Source: Roseibium polysiphoniae
GTDB taxonomy: Bacteria; Pseudomonadota; Alphaproteobacteria; Rhizobiales; Stappiaceae
Reading direction: 5' to 3'
Assembly: GCF_014842925.1 (NCBI RefSeq)
Contig: NZ_JACYXJ010000002.1
Coordinates: forward strand, 62,001-126,000
DNA: 64,000 bases
Part shown: positions 16,501 to 23,292 of the stretch, in pieces
How the letters are laid out: each line of letters opens with the position of its first letter
Numbering within the stretch: the first letter of the stretch is position 1
Program-made: the position numbers and the translations under genes
Notes under the pieces: model-generated
The model's database searches: none
What the model saw: only the letters and a program-made list of their open reading frames with translations
Told to the model about the DNA's origin: nothing

Positions 16501-17450
16501 CGCAGAAACAGTCGGCAAGCGCCCTTGGCGTCTTTGTCGACGGTCCGTTGTTGCGGGATGGTGATTCAGCCTGGCAGGGGTATTTGACAGGCTACAAGCT
16601 GCCCTTCAATCCGGGCTTGGTGTTCCTGTCCAGTCCTTCGGACAGCGGTTTTGTCACACGGGCAAGCCTTGGTGTCGCCGGAACCATCGGGGAGGTGAAG
16701 ACCGACCTTGCGCCGGGGCCGCTTTATCGTTGGGACAATGCCAATTCCGTTGAGGTGGAGCTTTACAGCGGAAGCCTTCAAAGCCTTTCCGATGACCTGG
16801 TTTTGGCAGGTGGAAACGCCTTGCTCGTGCAGTCGGCGTCCGGGGATTGGGAGCTGTTGCAGTTCGCCAATGCGGAATTGATCGGCACGCGGACCTATCG
16901 CCTGTCCCGGCTGCTGCGAGGGCAGCGGGGCAGCGAAAGCGCCATGGGTGCGGCGGCGGGTAGCCGTGTGGTGGTGCCGACGGGCGGCATGGTGCAAAGC
17001 GGCCTGGAACGCGGGCAGATCGGCTTGCCGCTCAATTGGCAAGTCGGGCCTGCGGACGGTGTTGTTGGCGGGGAAGACTTCGCCGCCTACAGCGTCACCA
17101 TGACCGGCCGGGGCGAACGCCCGTTGTCGCCGGTTCATCTGAAATCAACTGCCACCGTTGGCGGCGATGTTGTGCTGTCGTGGGTCCGGCGCACGCGGAT
17201 CGGCGGCGACACATGGGAAGCGCCGGACGTGCCCCTTGGGGAAGACGCCGAATTATACGCCGTTGAAATCTGGCAGGGCGGCGATCTGAAACGGACGCTG
17301 GACGCATCGAGCCAAAGCGTCACCTACACGGCCGCCGATCAGTTGGTTGACCTTGGCAGCGTGGGGGAAGGCTTCACCTTCTTTGTCTTTCAGATGTCTG
17401 CAACCTATGGCCGGGGCGTTGGTGCGTCGGCTTTGATTGAAGGAAACTAA
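13515..17450 (+). CDS. GTA gp15-like megatron: TIM-barrel tail-tip/host-specificity protein
   Basis: 1311 residues. An Ala/Gly-rich hydrophobic start is followed by the tail-tip family N-terminus (GAAIPIIAGHARVSGQVIWATKL, YFASFAVGLCEGPIS). Residues about 230-720 resemble a glycoside-hydrolase TIM-barrel (VFLYPFIMMDVPAGNG, DFIGIDNYLPLSDWRDG, KPIWFTEFGCPAIDKGTNQ). The remainder resembles the phage tail J-like region with FN3-like strands near the end. In GTAs this large protein forms the baseplate tip and contacts the host surface. There is no strong ribosome site at ATG 13515, and an AT-rich cargo gene ends 40 bases upstream. Confidence 0.92.
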   Translation: MATLLLGAAASALVGASGASGLVASAITSAATIGGSLLDSFLFGGGGSSQSVEGQRLDSLQVLSSTEGAAIPIIAGHARVSGQVIWATKLDEVVTTTTQQQGGKGGGGASTTTTDYSYFASFAVGLCEGPISQVLRVWADGDELDLTTVHARIYKGTEAQEPDALIEAKQGTGNAPAYRGTAYVVFEDLPLAAYGNRIPQLTFEVIRAVGYEEERLTGVCLLPGSTEFGYSPALVKDVVSGTNTTDNNRHTKTHDTDWNHSLDLVEAVLPSVEAVALVVAWFGDDLRCGSCQIAPRVEEGTKQTTPISWQVAGLSRGVATVVSQVDGKPAFGGSPNDASVIAAIADLKARGLKVFLYPFIMMDVPAGNGLPDPYGGTEQAVFPWRGRITCHPAPGQPGTVDQTAAAETQAAVFLGTANAADFGVSGGAVIYSGPPEWSYRRFILHLAKLADLAGGVDAFAIGTEMPGLTSVRGTGHSFPFVDGLIDLLGEVRAVVGSVTKLGYAADWSEYHSYRPADGTGDVWFNLDPLWSHAELDFIGIDNYLPLSDWRDGTGHADHSAEYQSIYDLDYLKSNIEGGEYFNWYYASEADRDSQTRTAIHDGAHGEDWVFRQKDIRSWWQNTHRNRPGGVRNASATAWTAESKPIWFTEFGCPAIDKGTNQPNVFYDPKSSESFVPHYSSTARDDLIQRRYLRAVMDYWAETGGNNPVSGAYGGAMVDTSRMFAWAWDVRPFPSFPVDGDTWADHANFTTGHWLSGRLGGVPADGLARLMLTRSGLVEGADFDTGGFDGVADGYIVDNVASARGVLEMLGAVFFFDALESGGKIVARSRRSRFPVLDLDAGALLDRGKDAEPVTIKRAQQTELPRVVRLTAYDVARDFETVTGEGLLEAVTSDRVVVTDSPVVLDFSRVQGIAESLLQEAWAGREGFTFGVAEEALALEPGDVVRLQFGGRSYLARSSKVTDGGSSGSGRSVSAKSYDGPVYEPSRGLGRARSFGTQKQSASALGVFVDGPLLRDGDSAWQGYLTGYKLPFNPGLVFLSSPSDSGFVTRASLGVAGTIGEVKTDLAPGPLYRWDNANSVEVELYSGSLQSLSDDLVLAGGNALLVQSASGDWELLQFANAELIGTRTYRLSRLLRGQRGSESAMGAAAGSRVVVPTGGMVQSGLERGQIGLPLNWQVGPADGVVGGEDFAAYSVTMTGRGERPLSPVHLKSTATVGGDVVLSWVRRTRIGGDTWEAPDVPLGEDAELYAVEIWQGGDLKRTLDASSQSVTYTAADQLVDLGSVGEGFTFFVFQMSATYGRGVGASALIEGN

Positions 17451-17453
17451 TCC

Positions 17454-18167
17454 ATGACAACGCCACTTTTGGGCTTGCCGGAAATCGCGGCAAGCCAAAG
17501 TCAGAAACACGTCACCCACAATGAGGCGCTTGGGGTGCTGGACGCCCTTGTCCAACTGTCAGTGCTAAGCCAGAGCCAGCCAAGCGCGCCGGGAAGCCCG
17601 GCCGATGGTGACCGCTACATTGTGCCGACCGAGGCGACTGGCGACTTTGCGGGGCAGGACGGGGCCATTGCCAGCCACAGGGAGGGCACCTGGTCCTTCT
17701 TCGCGCCGCAAGCCGGTTGGCGGGCCTATGTGGCAGACGAGGGCGGGTGTGCGGTGTTCAATGGCACTTCCTGGACCGGGCCGGGTGTTGTCACCCTGGC
17801 ATCCACGCTGAACGGCGCAGAAAGCCGCATCGTGACCGTTGAAGAGGAACTGATCTTGAGCGGCGCGAGTGTCGCAAGTTCCGTGGTTATTCCCGACCGG
17901 GCGATTGTCTTTTGCGTGTCCACGCGGACCACGGAAGAGGTCACGGGAGTTTGGAATTATCATTGCGGGATCGCCGGGGAAGCCGAAAAATTCGGGGGCT
18001 TTCTTGGCATAGCGGCCGGGTCGACCAACGCCGGGGTGATCGGGCCGCAAGCCTTCTATGCGGATACGCCTGTTGTTCTCACGGCCAATGGTGACACCGG
18101 CGCTTTTACGGGCGGCAAGGTGCGGGTAGCGCTGCACTACTTGTTGCCGATTGCGCCGGAAAATTAG
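17454..18167 (+). CDS. DUF2793 tail-associated protein
   Basis: 237 residues. The N-terminus (TPLLGLPEIAASQSQKHVTHNEALGVLDALVQLSV, then GDRYIVP and WRAYVADE) is the DUF2793 signature found next to the megatron in GTA-like tail clusters. The C-terminal 130 residues form a separate beta-rich module, probably a variable tip or fibre domain. It begins three bases after the megatron stop. Confidence 0.85.
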   Translation: MTTPLLGLPEIAASQSQKHVTHNEALGVLDALVQLSVLSQSQPSAPGSPADGDRYIVPTEATGDFAGQDGAIASHREGTWSFFAPQAGWRAYVADEGGCAVFNGTSWTGPGVVTLASTLNGAESRIVTVEEELILSGASVASSVVIPDRAIVFCVSTRTTEEVTGVWNYHCGIAGEAEKFGGFLGIAAGSTNAGVIGPQAFYADTPVVLTANGDTGAFTGGKVRVALHYLLPIAPEN

Positions 18168-18184
18168 TCTGCCGTCTATACTGT

Positions 18185-18520
18185 TTACTTATCATCTAAA
18201 TTGATGAAGTAAGGCATAGTCCATAAAATCGCTACGTAAACCGCGAACATTATCGAAATAAATGCAACGTGATTAAAGCTAAATGGCATCAGGGAATTAA
18301 TTTCTTGAAGGTCTAAAGTGCTTTGTTCTTGGCTGTGAGTAAGGGCCAATCGTGCGCCGTAGTTTGCGGCATAACTGAATATTCCGGCCACAAATACTAC
18401 CATAGTAGACAGTGCCATTAGTACCTTTGCTATGCGCCCAAAATCCTCATGGTGTTGGTATGCGAGCCAAGCAAGTCCGGTGCAAATTGGTATCGTAACA
18501 CTCCCAAAAATTACTTCCAT
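18185..18520 (-). CDS. Small three-TM membrane protein, prophage cargo
   Basis: 111 residues on the minus strand with ATG 18520 and AGAGG eight bases upstream. Three hydrophobic segments (about residues 3-20, 31-54 and 83-105) with short polar loops. It is AT-rich and opposite to its neighbours, the usual signature of a lysogen-expressed moron. No family is recognised; superinfection immunity or exclusion is one possibility from the topology, without direct support. Confidence 0.6.
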   Translation of the reverse strand: MEVIFGSVTIPICTGLAWLAYQHHEDFGRIAKVLMALSTMVVFVAGIFSYAANYGARLALTHSQEQSTLDLQEINSLMPFSFNHVAFISIMFAVYVAILWTMPYFINLDDK

Positions 18521-18621
18521 GTTTTTCGCCTCTCAAGTTCAAGCATTGGATTGTTCTTAACCGCATCTGTTTGATTTTATCCAGTGCCAACGAACTTTTC
18601 CCCATAACTCAAGATTACGAG

Positions 18622-18642
18622 GCCGCTCGAGCGGCTTTTTTT
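18622..18642 (+). terminator. Intrinsic terminator
   Basis: The palindrome GCCGCTCGAGCGGC is followed by seven T's, just upstream of the amidase gene. It is the same GCCGC/GCGGC type as at 3935. Confidence 0.75.
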
Positions 18643-18664
18643 GTGCCTGAAAGGAACCGTAACT

Positions 18665-19429
18665 ATGCGGAAGATAGATACAATTGTCATTCACTGTTCG
18701 GCGACACCGGACGGTCGGCCGGTGTCCGTGGCGACCATTCGCAAATGGCATATGGACAGGGGGTGGAATGATATCGGCTATCATTTCGTCGTCGGTCTGC
18801 AGGGTGAAATTTGGCCTGGACGCCCGGTCGAGGCCAAGGGCGCGCATGTGCGCGGGCACAATTCGCACACCATCGGCATTTGCTATGTTGGCGGCGTGAC
18901 CAATGACGGCAAGCTCTCGCCAAAGGACACCCGGACGCCACAACAGAAGGCGGCGCTCGATGCCCTCATTCGCGGGCTTCTGGTAGACTTCCCGGCCATC
19001 ACCACCATCTGCGGACACCGGGATTTTCCGGGTGTTCGCAAGGCGTGTCCCTGTTTCGATGCTGTTCCCGAATATGATCACCTTCTGATGGGTGATCCCG
19101 TTCCGGTTGCCCGTGTAGTGCTTCCGGTGGCAGTGCACGAAGAGCCGGACACCAAGATTGAACCGGCATTTCAGAGCGAAAAGATTTGTGACGGTGTGGC
19201 CGTGGTTCCCGGTGCGATTGATCGCCCGGCAATCAAGACGGTCGGCTTTTGGGAGCGCATCGGAACAGTGTTTTTCGGTGGCGGTGGCATGATTGGGGCA
19301 AGCCTGTTTTCTGACTGGCGCGTGGTCGCAATCTCGGGAGGCGTTGTGATCGGCTTGGCGCTGCTTGGGCTTGTCTTCCATGGCCGTCTGATCTTGGCGG
19401 TAAAGTCGCTCAAGGCGGAACTGCAATGA
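18665..19429 (+). CDS. Endolysin: N-acetylmuramoyl-L-alanine amidase with C-terminal membrane anchor
   Basis: 254 residues from ATG 18665 (MRKIDTIVIHCSAT). Residues 1-150 are an Amidase_2 domain: His10 in IVIHCSAT, IGYHFVV, GHNSHTIGICYVGG, and GHRDF...KACPCFD carrying the last zinc ligands. It cuts the bond between muramic acid and L-Ala of peptidoglycan. Unusually, residues about 200-250 contain two hydrophobic segments (FFGGGGMIGASLF and VVAISGGVVIGLALLGLVF) that should anchor it in the membrane. It overlaps the spanin gene by four bases. Confidence 0.88.
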   Translation: MRKIDTIVIHCSATPDGRPVSVATIRKWHMDRGWNDIGYHFVVGLQGEIWPGRPVEAKGAHVRGHNSHTIGICYVGGVTNDGKLSPKDTRTPQQKAALDALIRGLLVDFPAITTICGHRDFPGVRKACPCFDAVPEYDHLLMGDPVPVARVVLPVAVHEEPDTKIEPAFQSEKICDGVAVVPGAIDRPAIKTVGFWERIGTVFFGGGGMIGASLFSDWRVVAISGGVVIGLALLGLVFHGRLILAVKSLKAELQ

Positions 19430-19722
19430 TCGGGGTTGTTATTTCGTTCTTCATCCAAAGCAAAACAGGCCGCTTTTTAGCGGCCTTTTTGTTGGCTGTC
19501 GCTGTGATTGCATCCGTTTACGCGCTTGGGCAAGGCCATGCGCTGATCAAGGACCGGGCGAAAGACCTTGAAGCCAGCCTGGAAGCAGAACAGGAAAGGA
19601 AAAGCGACGATGCGGCTCTGCAACGCCTTTCGGATTATCGCTTGTGTCTTGAGTATTTCAGCGCTCGGAGCCTGTCAGAGCGCGAAGAGTGCGAAGCCTT
19701 GCGCCGGGTTCACGCCGAATAA
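19426..19722 (+). CDS. Rz-like i-spanin
   Basis: 98 residues starting inside the endolysin stop (ATGA). An N-terminal transmembrane segment (about 17-36, FLAAFLLAVAVIASVYALG) is followed by a periplasmic coiled coil rich in Glu/Lys (AKDLEASLEAEQERKSDDAAL). This is the layout of inner-membrane spanins that fuse inner and outer membranes in the last step of lysis. The Rz1-like lipoprotein gene starts inside it in another frame. A perfect terminator-like hairpin (19468-19490) lies within its first codons. Confidence 0.75.
   Translation: MIGVVISFFIQSKTGRFLAAFLLAVAVIASVYALGQGHALIKDRAKDLEASLEAEQERKSDDAALQRLSDYRLCLEYFSARSLSEREECEALRRVHAE
19468..19490 (+). terminator. Terminator-like hairpin inside the i-spanin gene
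   Basis: GGCCGC / GCGGCC stem, TTTTTA loop, then five T's, lying within codons about 15-22 of the spanin gene. If active it would attenuate transcription of the spanin genes after the endolysin gene. Confidence 0.5.
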
Positions 19723-19825
19723 CATAAGTCCGGCCGGATTCCTGGCGCTTGTGGCTGTCGATCGGGGCGGCGCGGAGCGGGTTGCGGGGAACGATCGGAA
19801 CGGCGAACGCCGGGGGTGCTGGTGA
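19610..19825 (+). CDS. Rz1-like o-spanin lipoprotein (embedded gene)
   Basis: 71 residues from ATG 19610, preceded by AGGAAAGGA, starting inside the i-spanin gene in a different frame and running past its end. A signal peptide (MRLCNAFRIIACVLSISALGAC) ends in a lipobox LGAC, so the mature protein would be an outer-membrane lipoprotein starting CQSAKSAKPC. Embedded Rz/Rz1 pairs are well known. The C-terminal tail (about residues 45-71) is longer and more charged than usual. Its stop shares a base with the next ATG. Confidence 0.75.
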   Translation: MRLCNAFRIIACVLSISALGACQSAKSAKPCAGFTPNNISPAGFLALVAVDRGGAERVAGNDRNGERRGCW

Positions 19826-20094
19826 TGGATGGGGCCATTACGTGGGCACAGGTCATGACGCTTCTGGCGATTGCAGTGGTGTTGTGCGGGGCTTGGTGGT
19901 TTCTCTTCGCTGCCATCTTGTCGGTGCGCGCTGACTTGAATGACTTCCGGCTGAAAGTGGCAGAAGACTACGCAAGCCGCGAACACCTGAAGGAAGTTGA
20001 AACCCGGCTGGTGCTGGCAATCAACAAGCTATCGGATAAGTTTGAAAATCTGACTGAAAAGATCGTTGCGGCGATCCACACTGATCACAATTGA
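19825..20094 (+). CDS. Small one-TM coiled-coil protein, possible holin
   Basis: 89 residues from ATG 19825, one base into the o-spanin stop. One transmembrane helix (about 10-33, MTLLAIAVVLCGAWWFLFAAIL) is followed by a charged helical tail (DFRLKVAEDYASREHLKEVETRL...). The place at the end of the lysis cassette and the size fit a class III holin, but similar proteins are also annotated only as hypothetical. No other holin candidate lies nearby except the minus-strand three-TM protein at 18185. A strong terminator follows. Confidence 0.6.
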   Translation: MDGAITWAQVMTLLAIAVVLCGAWWFLFAAILSVRADLNDFRLKVAEDYASREHLKEVETRLVLAINKLSDKFENLTEKIVAAIHTDHN

Positions 20095-20098
20095 AAAC

Positions 20099-20131
20099 GC
20101 GCGCCTTGGGAAACCTGGGCGCGCTTTTTTT
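20099..20131 (+). terminator. Intrinsic terminator ending the lysis cassette
   Basis: GCGCGCC / GGCGCGC perfect 7-bp stem, 12-base loop, followed by seven T's, directly after the holin-like gene. Confidence 0.88.
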
Positions 20132-20207
20132 GTGTCTTGTGTCAGGATCAAATATTGTTTTTGGTTGAATGAAACATTGAACGTTATCCGAAAAGCGAAA
20201 CCGGTCC

Positions 20208-20930
20208 ATGTCAGACGAGATGTACATTCAATTGACGGATGCAGTAACAAAATATCATGTAGATGCAAGTGAATTGATCCGTCTGATCGAACAAAAAGAA
20301 ATAGCCTACTTTAAAAAGGAAACTGAGACCGGATTTCAGTATTTCATTCGATTGCAAGATGTCAGAAAGAAATTCCCTGAGAAGGTTCCGGGGAATACTG
20401 AGCAGGCGAAGAGGATACTTTCTGAAACCGGAAAGATAATAGCAGGCGCGGCCGCAGGATGGGCGGCAAGTGAAATTAGCAAAATAGAGCCTGACAAAAA
20501 TACCTTAAGCCATTTTGAGCGTGAGCGTTGGTCAAGAGAATTTGTTTTATACTACAAATTTTGTTTAGGGCTTCGATATAATTTTCCAAACGTTATTTCT
20601 AATGCCTTATATTTGGATGATTTGGAGTCTCTAAGTATTGTGGGGTTACGTAATAGCGCACTAATTCAGCATAGCAGTTTAGGAACATACTATAGCGGCT
20701 TGCCGTCCTTAGTTGAGCTTGCGGAACAAGATTTTTTTTACGGAATTAAAAACAACGAATTGTTTTTCTATGTCTATTTTGCAGAAAAATTCTATTATTT
20801 GAAAGACGATATTGGGGTATCCGCGCCTTTAGACTATTTGTATGCATATGCAATTGTATCTGCAGTTCGATTGCAATTGTTAAAGCGTGGTCAGAGAGAT
20901 CCTATCGAGAAAATCGCTAGTAAAAGGTAA
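20208..20930 (+). CDS. AT-rich prophage cargo protein, possible HTH N-terminus
   Basis: 240 residues, clearly AT-rich. Residues 7-55 (LTDAVTKYHVDASELIRLIEQKEIAYFKKE...FIRLQDVRKKF) resemble an excisionase or MerR-like winged helix-turn-helix. A small-residue stretch (IIAGAAAGWAASEI) precedes an aromatic-rich helical region of about 130 residues. It follows the lysis terminator and needs its own promoter. No family is recognised. It could be a regulator or an exclusion protein; the composition points to recent acquisition. Confidence 0.55.
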   Translation: MSDEMYIQLTDAVTKYHVDASELIRLIEQKEIAYFKKETETGFQYFIRLQDVRKKFPEKVPGNTEQAKRILSETGKIIAGAAAGWAASEISKIEPDKNTLSHFERERWSREFVLYYKFCLGLRYNFPNVISNALYLDDLESLSIVGLRNSALIQHSSLGTYYSGLPSLVELAEQDFFYGIKNNELFFYVYFAEKFYYLKDDIGVSAPLDYLYAYAIVSAVRLQLLKRGQRDPIEKIASKR

Positions 20931-20931
20931 G

Positions 20932-21063
20932 TCAAATAGTCCCGCTCGCCTTGGGATAAACGGGCCGGGCTTCAAAGCCGACATTGCCGCAGCGCTCGCA
21001 TGTGAGCCTGTAGAATCTGTAAAGGCGGCGTATAGTTTCGGTTAAACAAGGGCGCAGAGTCAT
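20932..21063 (-). pseudogene. Truncated copy of a zinc-ribbon gene
   Basis: A minus-strand frame of 43 residues ends RLTCERCGNVGFEARPVYPK plus ASGTI. The intact gene at 21858-22115 ends RLTCERCGHVGFEARPVYPK plus ANGTI. The N-terminal half, with the first Cys pair, is missing. An ATG at 21063 exists, but the first ten residues do not match the paralogue. It is therefore read as a decayed 3' duplicate in the same orientation as the intact copy, with the gene at 21084 between them. Confidence 0.65.
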
Positions 21064-21083
21064 TAACGCAGAAATTTTAAATA

Positions 21084-21620
21084 ATGGAATTAGTTCTGAT
21101 ATTTGATTTATTGGTTCAAATTGCTCCTGTGGTGACCAGTGCTGCGGCGGTGATGGTGGCGGCGACGGTTTATCGGTACAACCGGTATAAAGACAAGGAG
21201 TCGATTGTAAGCAGGTCTTGGAATGAGCAGCTTGCGATTAATCAGGCGTGCATTGAATATCCAGAATTAGCAATGACTGCTGAACGCCTTATTTCTGGTC
21301 AATTAGATAAAAATGACGTAGAGGGGATACATAGGGCGCTATACTTGGTTTTCATATATCTAAATAAAGTATATATTATGTATTCGTCGTTTAATTCTGG
21401 CATAATTAGCCGAGATGAATTAAATGTGGAGTCCGATGCTACTTTAAATTTACTGAAGCAAGATTTAAAAATCACCAAATATGCATTAGGTCGTGGCTAT
21501 AGTGACTTGTTTCAAGGCTATTGTTTGGAGCGAATGGAATTTCTTCTCATTGAGAACAAAGAAATGCAAGCGTTTGGCGAATTCATTTCGGGTTTACCGT
21601 CAGATAACAATGACAATTAG
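21084..21620 (+). CDS. Membrane-anchored cargo protein, unknown
   Basis: 178 residues, AT-rich. An N-terminal hydrophobic segment (about residues 3-28) is followed by a basic stop (YRYNRYKDKES) and a helical cytoplasmic domain (SWNEQLAINQACIEYPEL...). This arrangement is common in small cargo proteins of mobile elements. It lies between the truncated and intact copies of a zinc-ribbon gene. The function is unknown. Confidence 0.55.
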   Translation: MELVLIFDLLVQIAPVVTSAAAVMVAATVYRYNRYKDKESIVSRSWNEQLAINQACIEYPELAMTAERLISGQLDKNDVEGIHRALYLVFIYLNKVYIMYSSFNSGIISRDELNVESDATLNLLKQDLKITKYALGRGYSDLFQGYCLERMEFLLIENKEMQAFGEFISGLPSDNNDN

Positions 21621-21857
21621 ACCGATTGGAAAGCTGTGAGAAAGGCATTTGGTTGGTAGTTTTAGACTACTCAACTATCAACGTCGCAACAAAAGTATTT
21701 GCAAATTTTCAGCGTAATTTCGTAAAGGGGATTTATGCGGTCTACGGGGCAGTTGTTAGCGTGGAATTTGGCCGTTGTTTTTCAGTTCTTCAGCTAGGTT
21801 CAGAAAGGACCGGTATAGAAATCTGTTTCTATTGATGGCGGTTCCTGACGGGGATTT

Positions 21858-22115
21858 TCAAATCGTTCCATTTGCCTTCGGGTATACGGGTCGGGCTTCA
21901 AAACCGACGTGTCCGCATCGTTCACACGTTAACCGATACAGCTTTCCGAGATCCGGAATCGCTTCATGATCCTTGAAACGGGCCGGGTCGATTATCTCTT
22001 GAGCACTGCAATAGGGTTGAATGCAATGCACCTCGATCTTGTGTCCGGCCTTGCGCAAGTTCCCGACAGTGACCGGCGCGGACCGTTCTTTGTGTGTTAA
22101 AATTCCATGGGGCAT
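21858..22115 (-). CDS. Small zinc-ribbon protein
   Basis: 85 residues, ATG 22115. Cysteines in HCIQPYC and LTCERCG make a probable four-Cys zinc site. The conserved C-terminus GHVGFEARPVYPK is repeated in the truncated copy at 20932. Such proteins are frequent in alphaproteobacterial genomes and prophages; the role is unknown, and nucleic-acid binding or protein contact is possible. Confidence 0.6.
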   Translation of the reverse strand: MPHGILTHKERSAPVTVGNLRKAGHKIEVHCIQPYCSAQEIIDPARFKDHEAIPDLGKLYRLTCERCGHVGFEARPVYPKANGTI

Positions 22116-22203
22116 TAGATCGGCAGCGCGAATTTCATTTCAAGCGCTGATGCCAGGGCCGCACCATCAAATCTCTTGTAGTACCGAATTGTTCAATCGG
22201 CCT

Positions 22204-22494
22204 TCAAAAGCAGGACTTGCCGCCTAACCCTTCATAGGTTCGGCAGGTCGATATGTATTTGAGGGAATAGTCCGGCTTGATTTCAATGACGTGCCGACCG
22301 CCATTCGAGCAGGCCGCTGCAACAACAGCAGAGCCTGACGACCGCTGACCTATGGGGTTGATGTTCGTCACCCTGGGGCAGTCTTTGCCTTTGGCGTTGA
22401 TCACACCTTGAAACAGAACCTCGACGGGCTGCGCCTTGGCGGCGAACGGAAACAGGACGAGACTAAGCGCCGCCGCGATCAAGAGTTTGCTCAT
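22204..22494 (-). CDS. Small secreted protein
   Basis: 96 residues from ATG 22494 with AGAGGAA eight bases upstream. A clean signal peptide (MSKLLIAAALSLVLFPFAAKA) probably precedes a mature chain of about 75 residues. That chain holds four cysteines (GKDCPRV, AAACSN, STCRTY, GKSCF) that could form two disulfides. It lies at the inner edge of the integrase end of the prophage and may be lysogen-expressed cargo. No family is recognised. Confidence 0.6.
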   Translation of the reverse strand: MSKLLIAAALSLVLFPFAAKAQPVEVLFQGVINAKGKDCPRVTNINPIGQRSSGSAVVAAACSNGGRHVIEIKPDYSLKYISTCRTYEGLGGKSCF

Positions 22495-22591
22495 TACAAG
22501 GTTCCTCTCAACAATCCGTCCCATACGGTTCCCAATGAGGAGGGTGATTATAGTTTAAGGAGAAAATATATTGATATGCAACTTTGAAGAG

Positions 22592-22624
22592 CGCCCTACA
22601 TAACGCCCTACAAATCGCCCTACA
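22592..22624 (+). repeat. Three CGCCCTACA iterons with 12-bp period
   Basis: CGCCCTACA occurs at 22592, 22604 and 22616, exactly 12 bp apart. Spacing near one helical turn suggests a binding array, for example for an integrase arm-site or excisionase protein, near the prophage end. Confidence 0.65.
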
Positions 22625-22734
22625 TTTTCGGGCAACGGAAAATTAAGTAGCTGAAATTATTATGTTAATTATCGGATGCGGCGCGTCTCGACCGCACCAT
22701 TTGCTGACTTGGCAAGTGGTTGAATTCTAAAGAG

Positions 22735-22758
22735 AACCGGCCTAGTGCCGGTTTTTTT
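22735..22758 (+). terminator. Intrinsic terminator
   Basis: AACCGGC / GCCGGTT perfect 7-bp stem with CTAGT loop, continuing into a T run. It lies between the iterons and the integrase remnant. Confidence 0.75.
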
Positions 22759-22777
22759 ATTTACTAAATCGCGTTTT

Positions 22778-22797
22778 TTACCCCAATTCTTACCCCA
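22778..22797 (+). repeat. Two TTACCCCA iterons, 12 bp apart
   Basis: TTACCCCA at 22778 and 22790, just upstream of the integrase remnant. The spacing is the same 12 bp as in the CGCCCTACA array. The pair is probably part of the attachment/arm-site region of the element. Confidence 0.5.
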
Positions 22798-22817
22798 CAT
22801 ACGTGTGAGGGAGGGGT

Positions 22818-22973
22818 ATGCGTGATCGTGATCGGTTCCTGAAGTGCCATATTTCCGGCACCTGGTATTACCGGCGACGGGTTCCATCTTTGGACACACG
22901 GTCATCCATTGAAATCTCTCTGAAAACGAAGTCTCTCGAGATGGCCCGGATCCGCCAGGATGCCATGGAATAG
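22818..22973 (+). pseudogene. Truncated phage integrase (N-terminal fragment)
   Basis: ATG 22818 opens a 51-residue frame: MRDRDRFLKCHISGTWYYRR, then RVPSLDTRSSIEISLKTKSL and EMARIRQDAME. The TWYYRRRVP and ISLKTKSLEMARIR elements are typical of the N-terminal arm-binding part of tyrosine integrases with a DUF6538-like start. A TAG at 22971 ends it; the frame continues ADKFHWSSFGAVR to a TGA, and no catalytic domain follows. It is therefore a decayed or deletion-truncated integrase marking the element's end. Confidence 0.7.
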
Positions 22974-23292
22974 GCGGACAAGTTTCATTGGTCGTCTTTT
23001 GGGGCAGTAAGATGAGCAGTTGCCGACTTGTAATTGCCGGAGAGCTGAAAACTTCGGTGACTATCTAGGAATAGAAACAGGATCGACAAATGGCGAAATT
23101 ATTGGGCCGTAAGCCCTTTATGTCCGTGCGTTGTCTGTGATTAAGGAGATGAATGACTGCTTTTGAGGCGGCGGAGTACTTTCCGTGATGGGAAATGATT
23201 TAGTATGTCGTTTTTTCTGGATAATTACATTCGCGAGCGAAAACCTGAGAGATCGACGGCTGGTCGCGCGCTACTCATAAGATATTCATAAA
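22974..23292. other. Gene-less stretch at the prophage-chromosome junction
   Basis: No convincing gene. A short frame at 23205 (LDNYIRERKPERSTAGRA) vaguely resembles an integrase core-binding segment and may be more debris of the truncated integrase. No attachment-site duplication could be identified by eye. Confidence 0.4.

Noticed and set aside
21626..21835. 69-codon frame after the 21084 gene
   Set aside because: No good ribosome site and no protein character; treated as AT-rich intergenic sequence.
22669..22905. 78-codon minus-strand frame over the iterons and terminator
   Set aside because: It runs through a terminator and the integrase start region; shadow of non-coding sequence.
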